Assembly: GCA_027083445.1 (NCBI GenBank)
Contig: JALWOP010000161.1
Span: forward strand, 1-64,000
Reading direction: 5' to 3'
DNA length: 64,000 bases
Origin: Planctomycetota bacterium
GTDB taxonomy: Bacteria > Planctomycetota > UBA1135 > GCA-002686595
Shown here: positions 1-8,387 of the stretch, piece after piece
Numbering within the stretch: position 1 is the stretch's first letter
How the letters are laid out: the number at the start of each line of letters is the position of its first letter
The notes under the pieces: model-generated
Seen by the model: the letters and a program-made list of their open reading frames with translations, nothing else
The model's database searches: none
Told to the model about the DNA's origin: nothing
Made by a program: the position numbers and the translations under genes

Positions 1-1
1 C

Positions 2-1396
2 CCGGTTCTCCTGCTGGGTCTCACGGCCGGCATCGCATCGACTCCTATCCCCATGCAGCAGGAGACGCCCTCGCTCACAGACCGCTACCGAGAGAGCGCC
101 GGGCGCATCCTCGGAGCCGCCCTCGTGGACGAGGTCGGCTGGGACAAGCTCGAGTACCTGACCATTCGCATCGGGCCACGACTCAGTGGATCGAAGGCGC
201 TGGAGCACGCGATCGACTGGGCCATCGCGACGATGCGTACCGAGGGACTCGAGGTGCGCCGGCAAGAGGTTCGGGTCCCCCACTGGGTCCGAGGGGCGGA
301 GTCCGCGCGTATCGTGAGCCCCCGCCCCAGGGCGATCGCCATGCTCGGACTGGGCGGCAGCGTCGCCACACCCGAGGACGGAATCACGGCTCCGGTCGTC
401 GTCGTGCAGAGCTTCGAGGAGTTGGAATCCCTGGGCAGGGAGGGCGTGCAGGGCAAGATCGTCGTCTACGCGGTCGACTGGGAGGGCTATGGAAAGACCG
501 TGCGCTATCGCAGCGCGGGTCCCTCACGGGCTGCGCGGCTCGGGGCTGTGGCTGCCCTGGTACGGTCGGCAACCGGTCGTGCCCTCGCAACGCCACACAC
601 CGGAGCCCTGCACTACAGCGAGGACGATCCACGCATCCCTGCCGCAGCCATCACGGTCGAGGATGCGATGTGGATGCTGCGCCTCCAAGAACAGGGACAG
701 ACGGCCGTCGTGCACCTCGAGATGGAAGCGCGCACCCTCGAGGATGCACCCAGCGCCAACGTGATCGCCGAGATCCGTGGCAGCGAACACCCCGAGCAGG
801 TGGTCGTCATGGGTGGGCACTTCGACTCCTGGGACGTGGGTCAGGGTGCCCACGACGATGGGGCGTCCTGTATTGCGGCCTGGGAGGCTCTGACCCTCTT
901 GCACCGGCTCGGCATGAGGCCCAGGCGCACCCTGCGGGTCGTCCTCTGGACCAACGAGGAAAACGGTGGAGCCGGAGGGCGGGCCTATCGCAAGGCACTG
1001 GGCGAGACGGTGGATTCCCACGTGGCTGCCATCGAGATGGACGGCGGATGCGAACGTCCCCTCGGGTTTGGGTTCACCCTCGCCGGTGCCGAAGCGGGGA
1101 GCAGCAAGGCCCAGGAGGCCGCGGCTCTCCTACGCCAGATCTCCGCCTTCCTCGAGCCGATCGACGCGGACCAGATCCAGGATGGGGGCCACGGCGCGGA
1201 CATATCCCCCCTGATGGCGGACGGAGTGCCCGGTCTGGCCCTGGTCACGGTCGGCGAACACTACTTCGACTGGCACCACACCGACGCGGACACGCTCGAC
1301 AAGGTCGAGCCCAAGTACCTGCGGCGCGCGACCGCCATGCTGGCCGTGATGGGCTATGTGCTAGCCGACATGGAGGAGACCTTGGGGCCGCGCTGA
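2..1396 (+). CDS. M28 family zinc aminopeptidase/carboxypeptidase, 5' end cut by window edge
   Basis: Exported peptidase of the M28 (di-zinc) family, which removes amino acids from peptides. The frame is open from nt 2, and the residues before the ATG at 53 (PVLLLGLTAGIAS) read as the hydrophobic core of a signal peptide, so the true start lies left of the window. Seen from the first full codon: the metal-binding series His273 (GGHFDSWD), Asp285 (HDDGAS), Glu319-Glu320 (NEENGG; catalytic base and ligand), Asp347 (EMDGG) and His426 (WHHTDAD), all in the family order. A protease-associated-type insert lies at roughly residues 110-220, where expected. It ends 9 nt before the convergent permease gene. 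Substrate is not predictable; carboxypeptidase Q-like is the closest description. Confidence 0.9.
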   Translation, partial: PVLLLGLTAGIASTPIPMQQETPSLTDRYRESAGRILGAALVDEVGWDKLEYLTIRIGPRLSGSKALEHAIDWAIATMRTEGLEVRRQEVRVPHWVRGAESARIVSPRPRAIAMLGLGGSVATPEDGITAPVVVVQSFEELESLGREGVQGKIVVYAVDWEGYGKTVRYRSAGPSRAARLGAVAALVRSATGRALATPHTGALHYSEDDPRIPAAAITVEDAMWMLRLQEQGQTAVVHLEMEARTLEDAPSANVIAEIRGSEHPEQVVVMGGHFDSWDVGQGAHDDGASCIAAWEALTLLHRLGMRPRRTLRVVLWTNEENGGAGGRAYRKALGETVDSHVAAIEMDGGCERPLGFGFTLAGAEAGSSKAQEAAALLRQISAFLEPIDADQIQDGGHGADISPLMADGVPGLALVTVGEHYFDWHHTDADTLDKVEPKYLRRATAMLAVMGYVLADMEETLGPR

Positions 1397-1405
1397 GTCA
1401 TCCCC

Positions 1406-2929
1406 CTACTCCCCGCTCCCGTCTCGATCCCCGGTGGGGTGCAACAGGGATGGATCGTCGCGGTGGGCCTCCCACCAGGCTCGCAGGGCGGCGATCTCCT
1501 GGCGGTGCTGTGCCGGCGCAGCGTTGCGGTCATAGGGGAGACCAGAGGCTACGTGGGCTTCGAAGTGTTCGAACGCATCACGTCGAGCTCCGCGTGCTTC
1601 GCCGCTCTCCATAAGGGCCAGCAGAATGGGGATTCCCCGCGTATCGCCGAACTCGAGGAGGGTCTCCGCGAGTTCCACCCGCAGATACTCGTCCTCTTCC
1701 CCCGACGCCGCGCTGAAGACCGCGTCGGCGCTCTCCCGATCCCCCAGTTCGCGCACGGCCTGAATCGCGCTCTCGCGCACGTTGTCGTCCTCATCGGAAA
1801 GCAGCGCGAGTAGATCGCTCTCGAACTCCGTCCGACCCTTCTCTCCGAGGATCTCGATCAGGCGTAGCCGCACCTCGAGCTCTCCGTTCGCCAGTAGGTC
1901 ACGCACTTCACCCTCGACCTCTTCGAACTCCTCGGGGTTGGCTTCGAGCTCGGCCAGAGCGATCATGCGCTCGGCGGGGGAGCCGGCAGCCAGCAAGTGA
2001 GCCAGTTCGAGCTCCTTGGTGCGCTCGAAGAACATCGTTCCGCGAATGAAGGCAAGACCCAGAATCGCGTAGGCCACCACCTTGACCAGGGCCTTGCCCC
2101 GGTTGTCCGCCCAGCCGACGAAATGAATGATGCCGGCCAGGAGCAAGAAGGCTCCGAAGCAAACGACAATGACCGGACCGGAGGGAAGATCCCCGTAGTA
2201 AGAGATCGTCACACCGCTGGCGCTGACCAGCGTACCGACGATCCAGCCCAGGGTCAGCCGAGCCCGCACCGACTGGGCGAACAGGATCGCAATCACCGAG
2301 GGGATCACCAGATAGGAGAACACGAGCAGCACTCCCGCGATCGAAACGGAACTCGTCACCACGAAGCCGAACGACACATAGAACAGAAAGTCCCAGAAGC
2401 GCACGTTCATGCCCGCGGCTTCGGCAGCGGCCGGATCCCGGGAGATGGCGAAGAACTGCTGCCGGAAGACGTAGTGGAAAACTCCTATCAACGCGTAAAG
2501 GAGTGCGGTCCAACCGATCGTTGCTCCACTGATCCAGAGAATGCTCCCCGCCTGGAGTTCGCGCAGTTCCTCGGCCCCATGGGGTAGCTTCGAGCTCCCC
2601 AGGATGATCGCGGCCAGAGCCACGGCATAGGTGATCCCGATGAAGGCCTCATGGGGAACCTTCTCGTGCCGCATGCGCGTCAGCGAGAAAAGTGCCGCCC
2701 CCGCGATCGTGAAGGCCAGGGAAAAACCCTTGATGATGAGCATGTTCTCGTGAACATCCCAACCCAGTAGAGCCCCCCAAACCGCTCCGAGGGCGGCAAT
2801 GGTCGCCAATGCAAGGTCGACGAAGATGACCTTGCGTTGGATGACGTGGATACCCAAGTAGACATGGATGCCCGTCAGGATCATGCACGCCAAGAAGGGA
2901 TATGTCATGGAATCCAAGAACTCGGACAT
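1406..2929 (-). CDS. ABC-3 family zinc/manganese permease fused to C-terminal HEAT repeats
   Basis: Inner-membrane permease of the ZnuB/MntB (ABC-3) type for divalent metal uptake. Residues about 8-290 carry the usual 8-9 hydrophobic segments (starting MTYPFLACMILTGI). From about residue 310 to the end the protein is soluble and acidic, with HEAT/PBS-lyase-like helical repeats (VRLRLIEILGE, DDNVRESAIQAVRELGD, YLRVELAETLLEFGD). Usual ABC-3 permeases are about 280 residues, so this is a 507-residue fusion. It is the last gene of the metal operon, 186 nt after the binding protein. No ATPase gene is adjacent. The ATG at 2929 is the only standard start, yet the frame stays open upstream without ATG or GTG and reads like protein (PPYADLYWSPDKA). 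Function of the HEAT tail is unknown. Confidence 0.88.
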   Translation of the reverse strand: MSEFLDSMTYPFLACMILTGIHVYLGIHVIQRKVIFVDLALATIAALGAVWGALLGWDVHENMLIIKGFSLAFTIAGAALFSLTRMRHEKVPHEAFIGITYAVALAAIILGSSKLPHGAEELRELQAGSILWISGATIGWTALLYALIGVFHYVFRQQFFAISRDPAAAEAAGMNVRFWDFLFYVSFGFVVTSSVSIAGVLLVFSYLVIPSVIAILFAQSVRARLTLGWIVGTLVSASGVTISYYGDLPSGPVIVVCFGAFLLLAGIIHFVGWADNRGKALVKVVAYAILGLAFIRGTMFFERTKELELAHLLAAGSPAERMIALAELEANPEEFEEVEGEVRDLLANGELEVRLRLIEILGEKGRTEFESDLLALLSDEDDNVRESAIQAVRELGDRESADAVFSAASGEEDEYLRVELAETLLEFGDTRGIPILLALMESGEARGARRDAFEHFEAHVASGLPYDRNAAPAQHRQEIAALRAWWEAHRDDPSLLHPTGDRDGSGE

Positions 2930-3115
2930 GGCTTTATCGGGGCTCCAGTAGAGGTCGGCGTAGGGCGGGAGCGGGGTGGTCGTCGCAGGAACGGCGAGCG
3001 CAGGCGGGGAGATCCCTCGCCCGCGCCCGCCCAGGAAGGTTCAACTCGAAGTTGCCGCGCACCTTCCCGGATCGATCGCGTTGGGCCACCGGTAGGAGAA
3101 AGAACGCATGGCGGG

Positions 3116-4201
3116 TCAGTCCTTGCGGGTTTCGGATTCCACGAGGCGCGTGATGAGGTTGTCCATCATCGCGAAGTAGTCCGGCACCCCAACGCTCTCC
3201 CCGACATCGATCGGTAGGGAGAGGAGGTGGGCCCCGGTCTTCTGGGCAAGGTAGGTGCCTGCGGTCCGATCGTGGTAGATCGCTTGCAGAATCGTGCGTA
3301 CCCCCTGCTCGCGCATGACGCCCAACACCCGGTCTCGCTGCTTGGCCGAGGGGGGGATCCCCGGCTTCTCTTCGATCTCGATGGGAATGGTGAACCCGAA
3401 TCGCGTCGCCAGATAGATGAAGGTCTTGTGATAGGTGACGATGGGCCGTCCGGCTAGGGGGGCGGCCTTTGCAAGCCACCCTCCGAGCATCTCCGTGAGC
3501 TCTCGATGCTCGAGGTAGTCGGAGAGACGGCCGCCCTTCGCCAGCCGATCGAGCTTTCGGCCACCCACCTCATCCACGAGTTCCGCGCCGTATAGCGCCA
3601 CGTCGATGCGGTGGCGGAAGTCCGCCAAGTTGTCCTCGTAGGTCTGCTTGTGGGCTCCGTCCAGCTCTTCGAGAGCTGTGGCGATATTCCCAGCCAGGAT
3701 CTTTGCGTTGAGTGGGTCCAGCCAGACATGGGGATTGCCATAGGGGTGTACGTCCCCCCACTCCCGGCTCAGGACGGTTGGAAGCTCCAAGGTCTGGACC
3801 CCGGTCGAGGCGATCACCCTTCCCGGCTGTCCGATCTGGATCTTGGGATTGCCCGATCCCGAGACGACTTTTTCGCCCCAGAGTTCGAGCTGCAGCCCAC
3901 ACTCGACGAAGAGATCCGCGTCCCGTGCCTTCTTCATCAGGATCGGAGTCGGCTGGACGTAATGCGGATCCTGGTTGGGAAGTGCGAGGGAGTCCACGCT
4001 GACAAACTCCCCCCCTACCTGTTTGGCCAGGTCGGCCAGGACCGGCAGGGTGGTCAGGATCTTCAGGGGAGCAACCGGCACGGCGGCCGGCTCCGCAGTT
4101 CGTTCACCTTCCGGGAGATGCGGTCCGGCAAGGGCTGTTCCCGCCCCCAGGAGGAGAGCCGCGAGGAGGAGAGAATGCCGAAGAGAGTTCCGTGATTGCA
4201 T
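3116..4201 (-). CDS. Periplasmic zinc/manganese-binding protein of ABC transporter (ZnuA-like)
   Basis: Solute-binding protein of the cluster 9 (ZnuA/MntC/PsaA) family, delivering divalent metal to the ABC-3 permease. Seen: signal peptide ending ALAG near residue 25; metal-ligand histidines at His80 (QDPHYVQP), His158 (NPHVWLDP) and His258 (TYHKTF), with an acidic ligand candidate near residue 311. Total 361 residues, normal for the family. There is no long His-rich loop, which in ZnuA proteins marks zinc preference, so the metal (Zn or Mn) is left open. It starts 10 nt after the porin gene stops, so the two are very likely co-transcribed. Confidence 0.9.
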   Translation of the reverse strand: MQSRNSLRHSLLLAALLLGAGTALAGPHLPEGERTAEPAAVPVAPLKILTTLPVLADLAKQVGGEFVSVDSLALPNQDPHYVQPTPILMKKARDADLFVECGLQLELWGEKVVSGSGNPKIQIGQPGRVIASTGVQTLELPTVLSREWGDVHPYGNPHVWLDPLNAKILAGNIATALEELDGAHKQTYEDNLADFRHRIDVALYGAELVDEVGGRKLDRLAKGGRLSDYLEHRELTEMLGGWLAKAAPLAGRPIVTYHKTFIYLATRFGFTIPIEIEEKPGIPPSAKQRDRVLGVMREQGVRTILQAIYHDRTAGTYLAQKTGAHLLSLPIDVGESVGVPDYFAMMDNLITRLVESETRKD

Positions 4202-4211
4202 GATGAGCCTC

Positions 4212-5528
4212 CTAGCGATTGACCCAGTAGGGCTCGACGGGGTGCGAGCCGAAGATGAAATTCGTTTCGAGCAAGACGGTGTTGCGCCCGTCGAGTTCGG
4301 AGAAGTCGCTCGTCGAGTGCTCCAGCCCCAGACGCATGCGGAAGAACTCGGTGGTATAGAAGGTCACATACGCGCCGTAGGTGTCGGTGCGCATGCTGGA
4401 GTCGGCTAGGTCCTCGGAGTGGTCGTAGCGCACGCCGACATAGAGATTCTTGTCGAACTGGTACTGGGACCACAGGTAGTAGCCGAGCGGACTCGAATCC
4501 AGGCCGGCCTCGCTCAGGTCGGCCTGGAACAACTCGCCTCCGATCAGGAACGACTTCCACTCTCCGCCCTGGTAGGGCTTCCACTTGTAGGTTGCGTCGA
4601 GTCCATAAACACGGTGATCGCTCCCATTCTGGAGACCGGAGAGCCCCACCTCGAGGTCCTTGCCCTGGCCGAGATCGTCGAACCATTTCACCCGGCCGAG
4701 AACGCTCAGATTGGATGCACTCTCGAGGGGTGCGATGGGAAGCTCCCCACCGTCAAAAAGACCGAGAGTGGCTTCCATCGTTTGACTCTCCGTGGGTGAG
4801 GGAAGGAAGAACTGCCCCTCCATCCCGTCCCGGATGTAGCCCTCGGGACCCAGGAAGGTGCCGAGCGCTTCCGGATAGCTCGGTTGGGGCAGGTCGTGCA
4901 GGTGGATCTGATTGAAGCGTCCGAAACCCGGACGGAAGCGGCCGAGCTTGAGCTTCAAGCCGGCGGGTGCACTGTCGAGTATCGGCAGTTTCTTGACGAC
5001 GACGTAGCCCTCCTCGATGGTGGAGTTCGCATCACCGGGGGTCTCGGATTCGTAGGTCCCGATCAGCACCCCGTCGGTCCACGGATCGATGGCGGCCCGG
5101 TAGTCCACCTCCATCTCCCTCAGGTTGAACTGGTCGTCGATTCGCGGCGCCGAAGGATCCCCGTCGAGGTGGACGGGCTGATCGTCGGAACGCATCAGGA
5201 AGTTGCCGAAGACGGTGAGTCCGGGATTGAAGACGTTCGAGCGCTGCGTGGTGACAGCCCCCTTGGCCTCCAGGCGACTCAAATCCTCCTCGATGCCCTC
5301 GAGTTCGAATTCGAAGTCGTCGCGATCATCCGATCGGCTCTGCTCGAGCTTTTCGAGACGCCGCAGGATGTCTTGGATCGTCGCCTGGGATGGGTTCGAG
5401 GAATCACTCTCGACGCCCACTTCCTGGGACGCGCTAGGAAGGGTTTGGGAATCTTGGGCGTTGGTCTGGCAGGGGATGGCAAGCAGCCCGATCCCGGCCG
5501 GAAGCGCCCAGCGAATGCTAGGGAACAT
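4212..5528 (-). CDS. Outer-membrane porin with N-terminal coiled coil, linked to metal uptake
   Basis: Predicted outer-membrane beta-barrel of 438 residues. Seen: signal peptide at 1-24 (ending TNAQ), a charged heptad-like coiled coil at about 45-95 (ILRRLEKLEQSRSDDRDD), then alternating hydrophobic/polar strands typical of phosphate-selective-porin-like or putative metal-porin barrels, ending in FGSHPVEPYWVNR. The C-terminus is not the usual aromatic residue. A periplasmic coiled coil before a barrel is common in porins that contact peptidoglycan. Position immediately upstream of the metal-binding protein suggests it lets zinc or manganese cross the outer membrane. That substrate is inference. 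Confidence 0.8.
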   Translation of the reverse strand: MFPSIRWALPAGIGLLAIPCQTNAQDSQTLPSASQEVGVESDSSNPSQATIQDILRRLEKLEQSRSDDRDDFEFELEGIEEDLSRLEAKGAVTTQRSNVFNPGLTVFGNFLMRSDDQPVHLDGDPSAPRIDDQFNLREMEVDYRAAIDPWTDGVLIGTYESETPGDANSTIEEGYVVVKKLPILDSAPAGLKLKLGRFRPGFGRFNQIHLHDLPQPSYPEALGTFLGPEGYIRDGMEGQFFLPSPTESQTMEATLGLFDGGELPIAPLESASNLSVLGRVKWFDDLGQGKDLEVGLSGLQNGSDHRVYGLDATYKWKPYQGGEWKSFLIGGELFQADLSEAGLDSSPLGYYLWSQYQFDKNLYVGVRYDHSEDLADSSMRTDTYGAYVTFYTTEFFRMRLGLEHSTSDFSELDGRNTVLLETNFIFGSHPVEPYWVNR

Positions 5529-5651
5529 GATGGGTGAAGTAGGGAGGTCTCGGCGATGCGCTGCACGACCACCCAGGGACCGCCTAGGCCTTACCTGGCT
5601 GGACCTTGCCTGGGGTGGGGTGGCTAGAGCGCGAGAAACTGACGCATGAAG

Positions 5652-5674
5652 TCCGTGGCCCTCGAGGCCACGGA
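5652..5674 (-). terminator. Perfect 9-bp hairpin between small ORF and porin gene
   Basis: TCCGTGGCC and GGCCACGGA pair perfectly around a 5-nt loop, 18 nt downstream of the stop codon of the small minus-strand gene. No T-run follows on the minus strand, so it may instead act as an operator-like palindrome or an mRNA processing element ahead of the porin gene. Confidence 0.4.
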
Positions 5675-5691
5675 ACTCGATGGAGAGAGGG

Positions 5692-5967
5692 TCAGATTCG
5701 CTCCGGGGGACCCCGGCTCTCTCTCGGACGTCGCCGAAGCTGAGGGAGGAGACCGCAGCCCAGAACGGGCGGCTCCACCCACGCCAACTCCACGATCCTC
5801 GGAATCAGGATCGGGGCGGGAATCTCCACCAGATGGAGGAAGCACAGGTCGCAGGTCTCATGGGGACCATGGACGAAGGCCCCGCAGGGCAGCACGGCCA
5901 CGATGATCACGAGAACCAGCAGGGCCACGATGACCCAAGGGACCCGGCTCTGCCGCAGGTGCTTCAC
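5692..5967 (-). CDS. Small membrane protein with CxxC motif, head of metal-uptake operon
   Basis: 91 residues with a GTG start. One clear membrane segment at about 11-29 (VPWVIVALLVLVIIVAV), then a segment with two His and a CxxC (HGPHETCDLC), a second amphipathic/hydrophobic stretch and a basic tail. No family recognised. It lies 163 nt upstream of the porin on the same strand, so a role in metal handling is suggested by context only. A TTGACA hexamer sits 31 nt upstream of the GTG (minus strand, 6003-5998), but a convincing -10 box is not visible. The basic tail could be read-through, so this call is moderate. Confidence 0.5.
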   Translation of the reverse strand: MKHLRQSRVPWVIVALLVLVIIVAVLPCGAFVHGPHETCDLCFLHLVEIPAPILIPRIVELAWVEPPVLGCGLLPQLRRRPRESRGPPERI

Positions 5968-6161
5968 AACTCAATCCGTATGCTCACCGCGCCCACCTGT
6001 CAAGCCGCCATCAGCGGCCCCCGCAAGTGTCGGAGCGATCCTCGGAAAGGTCGGCGTAAACCCTCCACTGACTGGCCTGAGCAGCCTCAAACGCCCAGCC
6101 GAGTTCCCCGTTCCAAACTACACTCACCGCCCCCCCTCGACCTATCCCCGCCCGATCCACC

Positions 6162-8243
6162 ATGCGAGCATCCTCGATCCCGACCGTCCTGGCCCTCTTC
6201 CTCTGCGCCTGCGGCGCGAATCGTCCCGCGTCACCCCACGGGGAAACCCTCACGAGCGACGCCGAACGGGCGGGCACTCAGCAGGAGAGCGAGAAACGGG
6301 CGATCGATCCCGGTGATCTCGATCCTTCGGTTCGTCCCCAGGATGACTTCTGGCGCTACGTCAACGGCCGCTGGATCGATCGGACCGAGATCCCCGCCGA
6401 CAAGGCGAGCTGGGGAAGCTTTGTCGCTCTGAACGAGCAGGCTAGTCGCGATGTGCGCGAGATCATCGAAGACCTCGCCCAGAGGGACGATCTGGCAGAC
6501 GGTTCGCCGGAACAGCTCGTCCGCGACCTCTACCGCAGCTTCATGGACACCGAGCGCCTCGCCGAACTCGGTATGCAGCCGATCCGCGCCGATCTCGATC
6601 GGATTGCCGCCATCTCCTCGAAGGAGGAACTGGCGGCCACTTGGGGAGCCCTTGCACGCAGGCACATCGCCACCCCTCTCACCTTCTTCGTCTCCCAAGA
6701 TTCGAAGAACCCCACCGCCTATGCCGTCTTCGTCACCCAGGACGGTCTCGGGCTCCCCGACCGCGACGACTACGGCCGAGAGGGAGCGGAAGCCGCGGCG
6801 GTGCGAGAAGCCTACCGCACCTACCTGGAACGTCTTTTCGAGGAGAGCGGTGATCCCGATCCCACGCAAAGCGTCCTGCGCGCCTACGGCGTCGAAGAGT
6901 GGCTCGCCGCTGGGCAGTGGACACGCGTTCAGAATCGCGACAGCGAGAAGACCTACAACAAGCTCTCCTCGGAGGCCATGCGTGGTTCGGCGAGGAGCCT
7001 GCCCTGGGAGCCCCTGCTGGCTGCTCTCTCGCTGGATGAGATCTCCGAGTTCATCGTCCGGCAGCCGAGCTACCTCACCGCCCTAGGACGCGCGTTCGAT
7101 GAGACACCTCTCGAGGATTGGAAGGCTTACTTCCGTGCCCGCCTCCTGACCCATGCGGCGCCTTACCTCACCGAGTCGGTCTACGCCGCCTACTTCGAGT
7201 ACCAGGGGCGCACCCTCTTCGGCCAGGAGCAGCCATCCCCGCGCTGGAAACGGGGGGTGGGCCTGGTCAACCGTCAGCTGGGCCAGGCTGTCGGTCGAGA
7301 GTACGTTCGGCGCCATTTCCCCCCCCAGGCCAAGGAACGCATGCGGGCCCTTGTCGCCAACCTGCGGGCCGCTCTGGGAGAAAGCCTGAGCACCTGCCGG
7401 TGGATGAGCCCCGAGACCAAGGCCCGGGCCTTGGACAAGCTGGCCAAGTTCACCCCCAAGATCGGCTATCCCGATCACTGGCGGGACTACACCGGTCTAG
7501 AGATCCACCCGGACGACCTGATTGGAAACCTCGATCGGATCGAGGCTTTCGACTATGCCTACCAACTGGGCAAGCTCGGCGGACCCATCCGCCGTGATGA
7601 ATGGTTCATGTCTCCGCAAACCGTCAATGCCTACTACAACCCCAGGCTGAACGAAATCGTCTTTCCCGCCGCCATCTTGCAGCCCCCCTTCTTCGATCTC
7701 GAGGCGGACGATGCGGTCAACTACGGCGGCATCGGAACGGTCATCGGCCATGAAATGGGCCATGGCTTCGACGATCAGGGTCGCAAGTTTGACGGTGACG
7801 GGATGTTGCGTGATTGGTGGACCCAGGCGGATGCGGCTGAATACGAGGCCCGAGCGCAGCGTCTGCGCCAGCAGTATGAAGGCTTTTTCCCCCTCCCCGA
7901 CCTGCACATCAACGGTGCCCTCACCATGGGTGAGAACATCGGCGACCTGAATGGCCTCACCATCGCCTGGCGAGCCTACCACCACGATCTCCATGGCCGG
8001 CGCCCACCGCTGATCGATGGGCTCAGCGGAGACGAACGCTTCTTCATCAACTTCGCCCAGATCTGGCGTTCCAAGTTCCGGGAGGAAGCGCTTCGCCAGC
8101 AGATCCAGACCAACCCCCACTCTCCGCCGGAGTTCCGCGTGAGGGGGACCCTGATGAACTTCACCCCCTTCTACGAAACCTTCGCCGTACACGAGGGAGA
8201 CGGGATGTGGCGCGATCCAGCCGATCGTGTCGAGTTCTTCTAG
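6162..8243 (+). CDS. pepO: M13 family metallopeptidase (PepO/neprilysin-like), probable lipoprotein
   Basis: Exported zinc endopeptidase of the neprilysin (M13) family, 693 residues, full family length. The N-terminus has a short signal with an atypical lipobox (LCAC, Cys17). Zinc site: His530-Glu531-x-x-His534 (HEMGH) and Glu591 within ENIGD, with the supporting Asp595. The substrate-binding NAYYNPRLNEIVFPAAI region precedes the zinc motif, as in the family. Upstream are about 190 nt shared with the divergent metal operon. Downstream come three 14-nt direct repeats and then a hairpin. Acts on small peptides in the periplasm or at the membrane surface. Confidence 0.93.
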   Translation: MRASSIPTVLALFLCACGANRPASPHGETLTSDAERAGTQQESEKRAIDPGDLDPSVRPQDDFWRYVNGRWIDRTEIPADKASWGSFVALNEQASRDVREIIEDLAQRDDLADGSPEQLVRDLYRSFMDTERLAELGMQPIRADLDRIAAISSKEELAATWGALARRHIATPLTFFVSQDSKNPTAYAVFVTQDGLGLPDRDDYGREGAEAAAVREAYRTYLERLFEESGDPDPTQSVLRAYGVEEWLAAGQWTRVQNRDSEKTYNKLSSEAMRGSARSLPWEPLLAALSLDEISEFIVRQPSYLTALGRAFDETPLEDWKAYFRARLLTHAAPYLTESVYAAYFEYQGRTLFGQEQPSPRWKRGVGLVNRQLGQAVGREYVRRHFPPQAKERMRALVANLRAALGESLSTCRWMSPETKARALDKLAKFTPKIGYPDHWRDYTGLEIHPDDLIGNLDRIEAFDYAYQLGKLGGPIRRDEWFMSPQTVNAYYNPRLNEIVFPAAILQPPFFDLEADDAVNYGGIGTVIGHEMGHGFDDQGRKFDGDGMLRDWWTQADAAEYEARAQRLRQQYEGFFPLPDLHINGALTMGENIGDLNGLTIAWRAYHHDLHGRRPPLIDGLSGDERFFINFAQIWRSKFREEALRQQIQTNPHSPPEFRVRGTLMNFTPFYETFAVHEGDGMWRDPADRVEFF

Positions 8244-8270
8244 GAGCGGACGGCGTCCCTGACGGGCTCT

Positions 8271-8312
8271 TCATCCTGAGCCCCCCATCCTGAACCCCCC
8301 ATCCTGAACCCC
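8271..8312. repeat. Three tandem 14-nt repeats
   Basis: Three consecutive copies of CCATCCTGAACCCC; the first has two changes (TCATCCTGAGCCCC). They begin 27 nt after the M13 peptidase stop, between two convergent genes. The unit is not a multiple of three and no gene covers it; probably slipped-strand expansion. Confidence 0.85.
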
Positions 8313-8334
8313 TGCGTGGAGCGCAAAATAGCAG

Positions 8335-8366
8335 CGTGCGCCCGGTGGTGAGCCACCGGACGCACG
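8335..8366 (-). terminator. Hairpin terminator for octaheme operon
   Basis: CGTGCG-C-CCGGTGG pairs with CCACCGG-A-CGCACG (13 bp with one mismatch, TGAG loop), 21 nt past the octaheme stop. On the minus strand a TATTTTG stretch follows a few nt later. It may also stop transcription from the convergent peptidase gene. Confidence 0.6.
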
Positions 8367-8387
8367 CGTTCGCTCGGAGAGCCGCGC

